DNA of 64,000 bases from NCBI GenBank assembly GCA_016195825.1, contig JACPYV010000196.1, forward strand, positions 29,019-93,018, written 5' to 3'. Positions 8,053 through 16,820 of this stretch are shown in pieces. The DNA comes from Burkholderiales bacterium (lineage in GTDB: Bacteria > Pseudomonadota > Gammaproteobacteria > Burkholderiales > Burkholderiaceae_C). A program made the position numbers and the translations under genes. Every line of letters starts with the position of its first letter. The first letter of the stretch is position 1. The notes under the pieces were generated by a model. It was not told where the DNA came from, did no database searches, and worked only from the letters and a program-made list of their open reading frames with translations.

Positions 8053-11000
8053 TCAGTCGCCCGCCGGGCTGCCGATCTTGGAGTTGACCGACACCGGCAC
8101 CGGGTCATTGGTGCGCACTTCCATCAGCGTTGTGCCCTGCGGCGTGCCGTTCACCAGGAAGCTGGCCGCGCCGAGATAGCGTTGGCCTGCTGCCAGACCC
8201 GACCAGCTCATGCCCGCTGAGGCCGTGCCGCCGGTGTAGGTCGTCGCGGGTGCCAACGCCTTGAAGTTGCCGCCGGTATCCGAGGTCGTGACGACCCAGC
8301 TGGACATCGTGTAGGTCGTGCTCGGGCGCTTCTGGGTGTCGTACGAGATCGTGCAGACCTTGTAGTTGCCCGCCGGCGGACGAATCATCGTGGCAGTCTC
8401 GTTGGAGCCGCCGTTCAGGCTGCCGGCCACCGCGACGTTGCTCGAGTTCAGCACCAAGATGTCGATGTCGTCCTCGCCGCCCTGGATCTGGCCGCCGGTC
8501 GTCTCCGCGTTGAACAGCTGGAAGCGTGCCACCAGCGTGTTGGCCGGGATGCTCACGGTGCGGACCTTGACGCCCGTGGGCGTGGGCGACGCCGTGCAGA
8601 CCGTCGCGGCCGTGCCGGTGTTGTTGCCCGTCACGGTCTCGGTTGTGCGCGTCGCCGCCTGCAGGCCGCCCTTCTCGACCACGATGGAGCCGGCAAAGCC
8701 GGTGCCGATCGTGAAGATCTTGCTGCCAGCCGTCGCCTCGCTGGTCAGCGCGCCCGGCACGGCCAGCGCGATGCCGCGTGCGGTGAGCGGGCTGCGCACG
8801 TTGTGGGTGCCGTCCGACCAGGTCAGGCTGCCGTAGGCCCAGGTGTCCAGCGGCGCGGTCGTACGGGCCAGGCGCACCGAGTAGCTGGCCTGCGCGCCTG
8901 GCGCCAGCGTCAGCGACGACGGCGTCACCTGCACGTCGAAGCCATCGAGCATGGCGTTGGGCGTGTAAGTGCTGGTGGTCGCGCCGACGTTGGTGACGGT
9001 GCGGGTCAGCGTCTGCACACCCAGCACGCTGCCGGCGGTCAGCGAGGCGAGGTTCAGGTTTTGCGGTGCGATCGAGCCGATCGAGGCGCAGGTGGCGGCC
9101 GAATAGAAGCCCAGGTTCAGGCCGCAGCTGAAGCGTGCGTAGTCCAGCACGCCAGCGTCGTACACCAGGCCCGGATCTGCAGCGGCATTGGGCACCACGT
9201 GACCGGCGCCCTGCGCCCAGGGCAGACGGCCCGAGGCCTTGGCGGTCGGGCTCCAGGGCAGGTCGGCGGTGACACCGTCGTCATAGGTGTCGGTGGCCGT
9301 CGTCATCAGGGCCGACTTGATCATGGCCGGCGTCCAGGTCGGATGCTGCTGCTTCAGCAGCGCGGCCAGGCCGGCGATGTGCGGGCTGGACATCGACGTG
9401 CCGGAGATCATGTTGACGTTGGTCTTGGTCGTTTTGCCACCGCTCTTCAGCGCCGTGACTTCGGCAGCCGTCAGGCTGGCCGCGAACGCCGCCACGATGT
9501 CCACACCGGGCGCCGTGAAGTCGGGCTTCAGGATGCTGTTGTCGGCGACGTTGGGGCCGCGCGACGAGAACCCTGCCATCTGCGGCGCCAGCACGTCGCC
9601 GAAGCGCGTCTGGGCGATGCCCAGCGAAGCCACGGCGTCGACGCCGCTGGCAGCCGCGTAGGCCTTGACGGCATCGCCGTCGGTCTGGCTGATGTGGATG
9701 GTGGGCACCGAATGCACCTCGGACACCAAGCCCCCGCCGTTGTCGGCCAGGATCACGCCGACACCGCCGGCCTGCTTGACGGCCAGGCTCTTGTTGACGC
9801 GGGCGCTAATGCCGCGCGTGCAGATGACGATCTTGCCGGACACCTTGACCGGGTCCAGCGCCACGGTGCCGTCGGCACTGCCGTAGCAGAGGTCGGCCAG
9901 CGCCGGGTTGACGCCCGTGGCGACGGCGTCGGAGGCGCGGATCAGCGACGTCGACGGCACCGGGGTCTGGTTGACCGAGGCCCCGACGTAGTCCACGTTG
10001 CCACCCGTGTGGACCGCGGCGCCGATGGTGCGGCCGTGGGTCGACGCAGCGACCGTCGCATGCCAGGGGCCCAGGTTGGCGGACGGCGCCACGTTGGGCC
10101 CCGAGTTGCCGGCCGAGGCGGCCACGAACACGCCCGCGTTTGAGGCGTTCAGGAAGGCGACTTCGGTGGTCTCGCTGAACGTGCCACCACCGGCCGTCGG
10201 ACCGATGGAGTAGTTGATGACGTCGACACCGTCCTTCACGGCCTGGTTGATGGCCGAGACGCTGTTGCTGTTGGGGCAGCTGCCCTGGCTGGGCGAGATC
10301 GACCAGCAGACTTTGTACATCGCCAGACGGGCACGCGGCGCGATGCCGGACATGTTGCCCATCGGGATGCCATTGATGCTCGCGGCCACGCCGGCGTTGC
10401 CGCCTGCCGTGGATAGGGTGTGCGAGCCATGGCCGCCACCGGCGTCGATCGTGCCGTCACGGCCGGAGTTGAACTCCGCCGCGTTGGCGCCGGCGATCTG
10501 CGTGTACGAGCGGATGCCGATCAGCTTGTTGTTGCAGTTCGAGGCCAGGATGCCCGGCTTGATCTGGCAGCCGATGCCCTTCCACTTGGCAGGCGGCGGG
10601 CCGTAGACCAGCGTGCCGCTGGGGTCGTGCGTGGGCGCGCCATTGGCGTCGACCTTGTCCGCAAAGCTCGTGTCCTCGGGCCAGACGCCGCTGTCGATCA
10701 TCGCGATGATCATGTTCTCGCCCGCGGCACCCACACCGCCCAGTTGGCTGTACAGGCCGCCCGGCTGGTTCAGACCCAGGAAGGTGGGCGTGTAGCTGGT
10801 GTGCAACGTGCTGATCGCGTCGGCTTCGATGTTGAGCACGCCGCTGTTCTTCTTCAGCGCGCGCACTTCGGCGTCGGTCAGGTTGGCGGCAAAGCCGTTC
10901 AGCACCACGTCATAGCGCGCCGTCACGTTGGCCGGGTCGATGGTGGCCAGCACGTCTGACTGCTTCTTGTTCAGATAGGTCAGGTAGGTCTGCACGTTCT

Positions 11001-11205
11001 CGGCGCTGACGTCCAGACGCTGGCCCGGGGCCGGCCGGGTGGCGGGCAGGCCGGCAATCTCGCCGCCGTAGCTGGCTGCAGGTGTGCCGACCAGCTGGAC
11101 GATGTAGGAGCGGCGGACGTCTTGTGCGCTGGCGGTGGCCGCGGCGCCGGACAGAAGCAGCAGGACGGCCAGCGAGGCCGGTGTGAGAGTCTTCTTGGAC
11201 TTCAT
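8053..11205 (-). CDS. Secreted subtilisin-like serine protease (S8) with PA insert
   Basis: A 1050-residue exported protease. The signal peptide covers residues 1-27. An I9-type propeptide follows (about 30-135, containing SYIVQLVG and NGFAANLT). The catalytic domain has Asp171 (AMIDSGVWPE), His259 (GGGHGSHT), oxyanion Asn367 (AGNSGP) and Ser604 (SGTSMSSPHIAGL). A protease-associated domain is inserted at about 450-530 (VSGKIVICTRG, GVGVILADNG), followed by an Fn3-like region with TRTVTNVG near 740. This order is that of plant cucumisin-type subtilases and their bacterial relatives. The C-terminal 200 residues resemble a pre-peptidase C-terminal beta-sandwich. It lies 53 bp downstream of the PEP-CTERM gene on the same strand. 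It could be a substrate of the adjacent secretion operon, which is inference. Confidence 0.95.
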   Translation of the reverse strand: MKSKKTLTPASLAVLLLLSGAAATASAQDVRRSYIVQLVGTPAASYGGEIAGLPATRPAPGQRLDVSAENVQTYLTYLNKKQSDVLATIDPANVTARYDVVLNGFAANLTDAEVRALKKNSGVLNIEADAISTLHTSYTPTFLGLNQPGGLYSQLGGVGAAGENMIIAMIDSGVWPEDTSFADKVDANGAPTHDPSGTLVYGPPPAKWKGIGCQIKPGILASNCNNKLIGIRSYTQIAGANAAEFNSGRDGTIDAGGGHGSHTLSTAGGNAGVAASINGIPMGNMSGIAPRARLAMYKVCWSISPSQGSCPNSNSVSAINQAVKDGVDVINYSIGPTAGGGTFSETTEVAFLNASNAGVFVAASAGNSGPNVAPSANLGPWHATVAASTHGRTIGAAVHTGGNVDYVGASVNQTPVPSTSLIRASDAVATGVNPALADLCYGSADGTVALDPVKVSGKIVICTRGISARVNKSLAVKQAGGVGVILADNGGGLVSEVHSVPTIHISQTDGDAVKAYAAASGVDAVASLGIAQTRFGDVLAPQMAGFSSRGPNVADNSILKPDFTAPGVDIVAAFAASLTAAEVTALKSGGKTTKTNVNMISGTSMSSPHIAGLAALLKQQHPTWTPAMIKSALMTTATDTYDDGVTADLPWSPTAKASGRLPWAQGAGHVVPNAAADPGLVYDAGVLDYARFSCGLNLGFYSAATCASIGSIAPQNLNLASLTAGSVLGVQTLTRTVTNVGATTSTYTPNAMLDGFDVQVTPSSLTLAPGAQASYSVRLARTTAPLDTWAYGSLTWSDGTHNVRSPLTARGIALAVPGALTSEATAGSKIFTIGTGFAGSIVVEKGGLQAATRTTETVTGNNTGTAATVCTASPTPTGVKVRTVSIPANTLVARFQLFNAETTGGQIQGGEDDIDILVLNSSNVAVAGSLNGGSNETATMIRPPAGNYKVCTISYDTQKRPSTTYTMSSWVVTTSDTGGNFKALAPATTYTGGTASAGMSWSGLAAGQRYLGAASFLVNGTPQGTTLMEVRTNDPVPVSVNSKIGSPAGD

Positions 11206-11258
11206 GAGGAGTTCCTCTGACTTGCTTGTGGCAATGGGGGGAGGGAAGCGCGGGGCGA

Positions 11259-11939
11259 TCAGACCGACTTGCGGCGACGGCCGGCGGCCAGCAGGCCGGC
11301 CAGGCTCACGCCGACCAGCGCGAGGCTGGCGGGTTCGGGCAGGTAGCCGATGTTGTCCACGGCAAACTGGGCCTGGTTGCCCGCCGGGTTCACACAGTCG
11401 TTGTTGCCGTCGTACAGGCAGCTGGAGATGGTGACCGACTGGAACCAGCCGCTGGCGAAGCTGCTGTCAAAGTCCCAATGGCTGAAGTTGAAGTTGCCCA
11501 GGGCGTCCTGCAGCTCGAAGTCGCGCGAAATCGTCGTGGAGCCGCCGCCAGCATCGAAGCCGGTCACGACCAGCTTGCCGACGCTGAAGTCCAGCACCGC
11601 GCTCAGGGGCAGCAGGAAGCCGAAGTCCAGCCCGGTCATGCTCATGCCGCCTTCGGAGAGCTTGACGTTCAGGCCGCCGTCGTTGAGCGCAGCGTAGAAC
11701 TGCGTGCCATTGCCGCCGGGGCAGATCGCGATGTCGCAGCTGGCGAAGGTCGCGATGGCGCCGTCGAAGATGTTGGTGCCGATGGTCGTGACGACGGCAT
11801 TGCCTTCTGCCGTCACGTCACCACCGGAGAGCACGGCCGGCAGGGCCGAGTCGAAGGTGATGAAGCCGCCACCCGCGAAGGCCGCGGAACAAGCGAGGGT
11901 CGCTGCGAGGGCAAGCGACGAACGGAAATACTTTTTCAT
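11259..11939 (-). CDS. PEP-CTERM sorting domain protein
   Basis: A 226-residue exported protein. ATG 11939 (MKKYFRSSLALAATLACSAAFAG) gives a clean signal peptide, with AGGA ahead of it. The C-terminus LPEPASLALVGVSLAGLLAAGRRRKSV has the three parts of a PEP-CTERM signal: PEP motif, membrane helix, Arg-rich end. This signal is recognised by an exosortase (EpsH family) in bacteria making exopolysaccharide. The middle is a low-complexity beta-rich domain with FITFDSALPAVLSGGD and a Cys pair (ASCDIAIC). No exosortase gene is in the window. It lies upstream of, and probably with, the subtilase gene. Confidence 0.93.
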   Translation of the reverse strand: MKKYFRSSLALAATLACSAAFAGGGFITFDSALPAVLSGGDVTAEGNAVVTTIGTNIFDGAIATFASCDIAICPGGNGTQFYAALNDGGLNVKLSEGGMSMTGLDFGFLLPLSAVLDFSVGKLVVTGFDAGGGSTTISRDFELQDALGNFNFSHWDFDSSFASGWFQSVTISSCLYDGNNDCVNPAGNQAQFAVDNIGYLPEPASLALVGVSLAGLLAAGRRRKSV

Positions 11940-12191
11940 GGGGTCCTGTTCACATTCCAAGGGTTGGGGACTGGGCCGAATCCGGCGCGGCGCTACGCGC
12001 TTGCCGAACCCGAGGCTGCGCAATGGGGAAGGCCCCGTGCCCGCGCAAACTTGAATTCCGGCATTCCATAGCAGGAACGCGCGATTTTGGTGAGCTGCGG
12101 CTTGACGACCATCCCCACTTCTCCTCCCCTTCAGGCGAGGGGTTCCAGGGTTATTTCGCGTGACAGGCGCTGCGCAAACGCTGCGAGTGCG

Positions 12192-12719
12192 TTAAGGAGG
12201 TGACGAAGCCGGGCCGCTCGCCGGGCCAGCCACGGCAGCGGCGTTCATCAGGCTGGCCTGGCTGGAGAACACGAGCTCCGAGGCCTTGTGCGCCACGCTG
12301 CCGTCCTGTTGCTTTTCGCGCAACAGCGGCTGGTCGGAGCGACTGCGCACGGCGCTGAAGCGCCCCGGTTGGGCGGGCTCGAGAATCAGCACCCAGTCCG
12401 CCTCCTGCGTGAAGGGGTCCGCATACAAGCGGCGCAGGTGATGGCGGGGTTTGACCCCGCGCCGGTCGACGAGCAGATCCTGCAACTCGCGGGGGTATTC
12501 GGCCGGCGGCACCGGGGTGGCGCGGCTGTAGCTGGCGATGGCGCGCGCTATTTCGGCGCCACGCCACAACAGCTCGGCCTCGCGCTCGCGCTGCGCCGCC
12601 GTGGTCCAGGCCTGGCCCAGCGCGGCCAGCCCGGCCGCCGTCAGGGCGACGAGGAAGAGCACACCCAGATAGGTGAAGCCACTTGGCGGCCGCCACCTGG
12701 CTCGACGCACGTTCACCAC
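12192..12719 (-). CDS. Type II secretion pseudopilin-like protein (last of operon)
   Basis: A 175-residue protein with a degenerate type IV prepilin start: SGFTYLGVLFLVALTAAGLAALGQAW, where position +5 is Leu and not the usual Glu. The rest (WRGAEIARAIASYSRA, YPRELQDLLVDRRG, LRRLYADPF, WVLILEP) matches T2SS pseudopilins in which a PxxLxxL and DPF loop follows the helix. The missing Glu5 may make it a tip or minor pseudopilin. Its start overlaps the preceding pseudopilin gene by seven bases. It is the last gene of the ten-gene secretion operon. Confidence 0.8.
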   Translation of the reverse strand: MVNVRRARWRPPSGFTYLGVLFLVALTAAGLAALGQAWTTAAQREREAELLWRGAEIARAIASYSRATPVPPAEYPRELQDLLVDRRGVKPRHHLRRLYADPFTQEADWVLILEPAQPGRFSAVRSRSDQPLLREKQQDGSVAHKASELVFSSQASLMNAAAVAGPASGPASSPP

Positions 12720-13108
12720 TCCGCGTACAGACGCCCGTCCGCCGCGCGTCCGGCGGCGCCACTGCGCACGTCCCAGACCTGGCCGGCGGCCTGCATGTCG
12801 GACGGCGGCGCAACCACCACCCAGCCCTCCCGACCACCGTTGATTGGGTCCTCAGGAACTTCGCGGATGTAGCGCAGGGCAGCCAGCTCCTCCAGCGAAT
12901 CCGGGTAGCGCCCCTTGTCGGCGGCAAACTGGTCGATCGCGTCGCGCATCACCTGCAACGAGGCATGCAGGGCGGTCTCGCGCGAGCGCTGCAAGCTGTT
13001 GAAATAACGCGGCGCTGCGATGGAGGCCAGCAAGGCCACGATGGCCATGACGACGATCAGCTCGATCAGCGTGAAGCCGCGGCGGCGGGCAGATGGGGTG
13101 GTCCTCAC
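12713..13108 (-). CDS. Type II secretion pseudopilin (GspG/H-like)
   Basis: A 131-residue pseudopilin with a short basic leader and prepilin peptidase site RRGFTLIELIVVMAIVALLASIA (Gly-1, Phe+1, Glu+5). The core RETALHASLQVMRDAIDQFAADKGRYPDSLEEL is GspG-like. It ends after REVPEDPINGG...GWVVV without the calcium loop typical of GspG, so it is probably a minor pseudopilin. It is co-oriented with its neighbours: 15 bp after the upstream pseudopilin gene and overlapping the next. Confidence 0.88.
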   Translation of the reverse strand: MRTTPSARRRGFTLIELIVVMAIVALLASIAAPRYFNSLQRSRETALHASLQVMRDAIDQFAADKGRYPDSLEELAALRYIREVPEDPINGGREGWVVVAPPSDMQAAGQVWDVRSGAAGRAADGRLYAEW

Positions 13109-13123
13109 GGGTGTCCCTTGGCT

Positions 13124-13600
13124 TCACCAGTCGTGCAGAAGGCTGCCGTCCAGCGCACGCCGATCCGAGCGCGAGAAGACGTCGAACACGTCGCGTCCTG
13201 CGCGCGGCGCGTCCGGCGGGCTGTCATAGGCGCGCAGCCCCCAGCTCTCGTCGGCGGGGAGCCCGACGTCCGCGAAGGGATCGCGCGGCAACCGGCGCAG
13301 GAAGTAGATCCGACGCCCGTCCACCGACTTCGCATCCTTGACGCCGTCCACCAGCACGCGCAGATTGGGCGGATATCCGCTGTCATCCACGCCCAGCACG
13401 ATGTTGCCCGACTCGACCGCGCGCTTGTAGGCATCGATGGCACCCCGCAGGCCGCGCAGCGCGGCGCGCAGCTCGGTCTCCCGGACCCGCTGGACGGACA
13501 GCTCCAGCAGCGGGCGCGCCGCGCTGGCCAGCACCGCCAGCATGGCCAGCACCACCAGCATCTCGATCAGCGTGAAGCCCCGGCTGCGCATCGCTGGCAC
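13124..13600 (-). CDS. Type II secretion pseudopilin
   Basis: A 158-residue pseudopilin. The processing site RSRGFTLIEMLVVLAMLAVLASA carries Gly-1, Phe+1 and Glu+5. The helix LRAALRGLRGAIDAYKRAVESG is followed by a PPNLRVLVDGV loop, then LRRLPRDPFAD, then WGLRAYDSPPD. This is a known variant in Burkholderiales T2SS clusters next to a secretin gene. The start is six bases after the stop of the secretin gene. Confidence 0.88.
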   Translation of the reverse strand: MPAMRSRGFTLIEMLVVLAMLAVLASAARPLLELSVQRVRETELRAALRGLRGAIDAYKRAVESGNIVLGVDDSGYPPNLRVLVDGVKDAKSVDGRRIYFLRRLPRDPFADVGLPADESWGLRAYDSPPDAPRAGRDVFDVFSRSDRRALDGSLLHDW

Positions 13601-13606
13601 GGCGCG

Positions 13607-15757
13607 TCAGCGCGCCGCCTCGACGCTGATCAGGCCGCTGCCCTCCATGCGCACGGACGCGGTCTCGCCGTTCAGGCCATTGGCCGACAGCGACGACACG
13701 TTGATCTGCGTGACGCCTGCCCCAGGCAGCGCCCGGAACACGATGACCCGCTCGCCGCGCGGCAGCAGTTCGAGCGGTACCCGGCCTGGCGTGGCACCGG
13801 GCTGGTTCTGCGCCAGTTGCAGGCGGGCGGGGTCGTATTCCAGCTCGCCCTTGATCGACAGCGGGCTGTCGCTCTTCAGGCTGACCGAGACCGCGCCACC
13901 CGCACTCGCTTGCGCCGTCACGTCGAGCTTGACCGTGGCCTCGCTCGGCATGGGTGTCGCGGCGCGCGGCGTGGCCGACGCGTCGCTGGATGGCGCCACA
14001 CCCACCCTGGCATCGCGCCGCAGCAGGCTGCTGAATGCGCCGGGGCTGGCGTCCGTGCCGCTGGCCAGGCGCGTCAGCGAGGCGTCCGGCACGGCGAGGT
14101 TGCGCACCACGCGCGGCGTGATCAGCAGCACCACCTCGGTCTTGTTGCGCGTGTCGGTCTGGGTGCCGAACAGCCGGCCCAGCACGGGGATGCGCGACAG
14201 GCCCGGGATACCGACCGCGCTCTTGCGGTCCTCGTCGTTGATAAGGCCGGCCAGCACCTGGGTCTCGCCGTCGGCCAGGCGCAGCACAGTGGAGGTGTTG
14301 CGCGTGCCGATCTCGTAGGCCGTGGTGCCGCCGGGGCCGGTGACCTGGCGGATCAGGTTGCTGACCTCCAGGCCCACCTTGATGACGACATCGTTGTCGA
14401 GCTGAATGGTGGGCTCGACGTCCAGCTTCAGGCCGATGTCCAGGTAGCTGACCGACGCGGCCACCGACGTGGAGCCGGTGAAGTTGGTAGTGGTCGTGAA
14501 GACTGGCAGCTTCTGGCCGATGTGGACCTTGGCCTTGTCGCGGCTGCGCACGCGGATCTTGGGGTTGGCCAGGATGTTGGAGTTGCCGGCCGTGCCGCGG
14601 ATGTTGGCGATGACGGCGGGGTTGGCGATGCTGGCGCGGAACTGGTCGCGCTGACTCAGCAGCACCTGCCCCACCGCGCCCGGTAGGCCGTATTGCACCG
14701 CCTCGGGCCACTGCAGGCCCAACGCGTCGACCTGGTCGGTGGCCAGCTCCATCACCTCCACTTCGAGCATGACCTCGGGCTCGGGCAGGTCGACGGACGC
14801 GATCAGCTTCTCCACCAGCCGCAGCACCTCGGGCGTGTCGCGCACCACCAGCAGGTTGAGCCGCTCGTCGATGTGGATGTCGCGCACCTTGGCGATGGTG
14901 CGCACCATCGCCTGCACCTGCTTCACGTCGGCGTTGGTCAGGTACAGCGTACGGGTGACCAGCTCCTGGTGCTCGCGCTGCTTGGCGGCCGTGTTCGGGA
15001 ACACCAGCACCGAAGTCTCGTTGAGCAGCTTGCGGTCCAGCTGCTGGGTGCCGAGGATGACGCGCATGGCCTCGTCCATCGTCACGCCGCGCAGAAAGAC
15101 GGTCACGCGCGCGTCGGCACGCACGTCCTTGTCGAACACGAAGTTGACGCCGCTGGAACGCGCCAGCGCCTCGAACACCTGGCGCAGCGGCGCGTCGCGG
15201 AACTCCAGCGTCACCGGCTTCTGAAAGGCCGGGCCCAGCTCGCCGACTGCGGCCTCCAGCGGCCGGGCCTGCGCCACCTGGCTGGCGAGCAGCCGGGCGC
15301 CCGGGTGCTGGGGCGACTCGGCCAGGATCTCGCGCGCGACCGCATCGGCGCGCTCGATGCGGCCCTCCTTCAGCGCCGCACGGCCGGTGGCCAGCTGCGC
15401 CTCGTGGCGGCGGCCGCGCTCGATGTCGACGCTCAGCGCGGCCAGGCGCGGGTGCTTGGCGTCGGCCAGCGCCAACTGGCTCAGCAGGGCCGAGGCCTCG
15501 TCCCAGCGGCCCGCACCGCGCAGCGCTTCGATCTGCAGGATCAGCCGTGCGGTGGCCTGCTCGCGGGCGCGCACCTGGGCGGCACGCAGCTGCGCGTCGG
15601 TCGGGTCCTTGGCGAGCGCGTCGTCCAGCACGCGCAGCGCGGCCGGCCATTGGTTGGTGCGGCCCAGGTCTTCGGCCTGGCGCAGCGCGGGGTTGGCGCA
15701 GGCCGTCAGCAGCGCGGTCAGCAGCGCAACGAGGGCCAGGGCGGGGAGCTGCTTCAT
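13607..15757 (-). CDS. gspD: Secretin, GspD/MshL-like, with cohesin-like C-terminal domain
   Basis: A 716-residue outer-membrane secretin. ATG 15757 gives a lipoprotein signal (MKQLPALALVALLTALLTAC). Residues about 25-190 are TPR-like helices. N0/N1 domains follow (VTLEFRDAPLRQVFEALA, LVTRTLYLTNADVKQVQAMVRTIA). The secretin beta-domain contains LEVEVMEL, GQKLPVFT, YLDIGLKLDVEPTI and ETQVLAGLI; VVLLITPRVVR is its end. The last 110 residues are extra: KLDVTAQASAGGAVSVSLKS...LEYDPARLQL resembles a cohesin-type beta-sandwich. Canonical GspD has N0-N3 plus secretin and no such tail, and the layout recalls MshL/PilQ-like secretins. The start overlaps the upstream gene as ATGA. Confidence 0.9.
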   Translation of the reverse strand: MKQLPALALVALLTALLTACANPALRQAEDLGRTNQWPAALRVLDDALAKDPTDAQLRAAQVRAREQATARLILQIEALRGAGRWDEASALLSQLALADAKHPRLAALSVDIERGRRHEAQLATGRAALKEGRIERADAVAREILAESPQHPGARLLASQVAQARPLEAAVGELGPAFQKPVTLEFRDAPLRQVFEALARSSGVNFVFDKDVRADARVTVFLRGVTMDEAMRVILGTQQLDRKLLNETSVLVFPNTAAKQREHQELVTRTLYLTNADVKQVQAMVRTIAKVRDIHIDERLNLLVVRDTPEVLRLVEKLIASVDLPEPEVMLEVEVMELATDQVDALGLQWPEAVQYGLPGAVGQVLLSQRDQFRASIANPAVIANIRGTAGNSNILANPKIRVRSRDKAKVHIGQKLPVFTTTTNFTGSTSVAASVSYLDIGLKLDVEPTIQLDNDVVIKVGLEVSNLIRQVTGPGGTTAYEIGTRNTSTVLRLADGETQVLAGLINDEDRKSAVGIPGLSRIPVLGRLFGTQTDTRNKTEVVLLITPRVVRNLAVPDASLTRLASGTDASPGAFSSLLRRDARVGVAPSSDASATPRAATPMPSEATVKLDVTAQASAGGAVSVSLKSDSPLSIKGELEYDPARLQLAQNQPGATPGRVPLELLPRGERVIVFRALPGAGVTQINVSSLSANGLNGETASVRMEGSGLISVEAAR

Positions 15758-16311
15758 GGCGTGGCTTTGAAAACGAGGTTCTGGGGGATCCTGGCCGGCA
15801 GCCAAGTCAAGCTGACGCCGCTGGTCGACACCTGCTCGACGCGCCACTGGCCATCGATGACGTCACCGCGCCTGACGCTGAGGGCGCTGCCCGGGCCGGT
15901 CAGCAGCGCGACCTCGACGGCCTTGCCGCCCTCGCCTTCGACGACGCGGCCGATCATCTGGTACGGCAACGGCGGCGCCGCCGGCGGCGGTGGGGGTGCA
16001 GCTGCCGTGGGTGGCGGTGCGGGCGGCGGGGGTGGGGGCGGCGGCGGTTGCCAGGCCGCGAGCTGGGCGGGCGAGACCTCGGCCCAGGGCTGTCGGACAT
16101 CGCCGGGTTGAATGACTTGGGCGACTTGGGCGGCCTGTGCGGCTGGATGCGACTCGGATGCCGATGCCGATGCCGCGGGCGCGGCCGGGCGCACCGCGGC
16201 AACCACTGGCGCCGCCGTGTCGTCAGGCCGCGTGGCGACCCAGGCCGTGGCGGCCAACGTCGCGACGAGAGCGCCGCCGAGGGCGAGCTGGCGCGGCTTG
16301 ATCGGGCTCAA
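15754..16311 (-). CDS. GspC/PilP-like secretin-interacting protein
   Basis: A 185-residue inner-membrane protein with one N-terminal helix (LALGGALVATLAATAWVA), a long low-complexity linker containing two poly-proline tracts, and a C-terminal globular domain (MIGRVVEGEGGKAVEVALLTGPGSALSVRRGDVIDGQWRV) like the HR domain of GspC/PilP that contacts the secretin. I choose TTG 16311: GGGAGGG lies seven bases before it, and it overlaps the upstream TGA as TTGA. A GTG at 16338 would add nine residues but overlap the upstream gene by 31 bp. Its place just before the secretin supports the role. Confidence 0.75.
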   Translation of the reverse strand: MSPIKPRQLALGGALVATLAATAWVATRPDDTAAPVVAAVRPAAPAASASASESHPAAQAAQVAQVIQPGDVRQPWAEVSPAQLAAWQPPPPPPPPPAPPPTAAAPPPPPAAPPLPYQMIGRVVEGEGGKAVEVALLTGPGSALSVRRGDVIDGQWRVEQVSTSGVSLTWLPARIPQNLVFKATP

Positions 16312-16820
16312 GGCGCGGCCCTCCCATGCAGCGACCACTGCAGCTCGGCATCGACATCGCTGCTCACCGGGCTGACGCGGCGCAGCTTGATGGCGTCCAG
16401 ACTCAGCGCCGGGTCGTGCGCAAGCGCAGCACCGATGAAGCGGCGCAGCTGCGCGTAGTTGCCCGTCAGCGGCATGGTCACGCGCAGCCGCTCCAGGCCC
16501 TCGCTGGTGGACAGCCGGTGCTCGGTGCGCGCGCCGTTCAGGTCAAGGCGTATGCCCAGCTCCAGCAGGTCGGCCAGGCGCTGCTGGCGGTCACGAGGCG
16601 AAGGCAGCGCGGCCTGCCACTGCTGCACGCTGACGGGCACCGTCGGGGCCAGCGCCGCCGGACTGGCCTTGCTGCGCAGCGCGCGGGCTTCGGCCTGCAG
16701 CGCGGCGGCCTGCGCATCCCAGCGCTTGCCGGCAAAGCTGGCAACCAGCGCGAGCAGCAGCGCCGCGAGGCCGGCGAGGCCCGGCCAGCCGAGGGCCTTC
16801 AGGAGCGCCTGGGGCTTCAT
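16308..16820 (-). CDS. GspM/PilO-like inner-membrane assembly protein
   Basis: A 170-residue bitopic protein: one membrane helix (residues about 12-28), a coiled-coil-like stretch (KRWDAQAAALQAEARALRSKAS) and a ferredoxin-like C-terminal domain (LERLRVTMPLTGNYAQLRRFIGAAL...LSLDAIKLRR). This layout and order fit GspM or PilO, which dimerise with GspL/PilN in the inner-membrane platform. It overlaps the upstream GspL-like gene by ATGA and the downstream gene by TTGA. Confidence 0.75.
   Translation of the reverse strand: MKPQALLKALGWPGLAGLAALLLALVASFAGKRWDAQAAALQAEARALRSKASPAALAPTVPVSVQQWQAALPSPRDRQQRLADLLELGIRLDLNGARTEHRLSTSEGLERLRVTMPLTGNYAQLRRFIGAALAHDPALSLDAIKLRRVSPVSSDVDAELQWSLHGRAAP

Noticed and set aside
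8803-10143. 446-codon plus-strand open frame opposite the subtilase.
   Set aside because: Antisense of the catalytic domain; composition is Arg/Gly/His-rich as in other shadows.
12018-12050. Possible sigma-54 (-24/-12) site upstream of the PEP-CTERM gene, as known for some PEP-CTERM regulons.
   Set aside because: On the minus strand GGCACG is present, but the -12 part reads CTTC in place of TTGC at the required spacing.
12126-12142. CCCCT/AGGGG hairpin after the last secretion-operon gene.
   Set aside because: Only five base pairs and no T-run; too weak to call a terminator.
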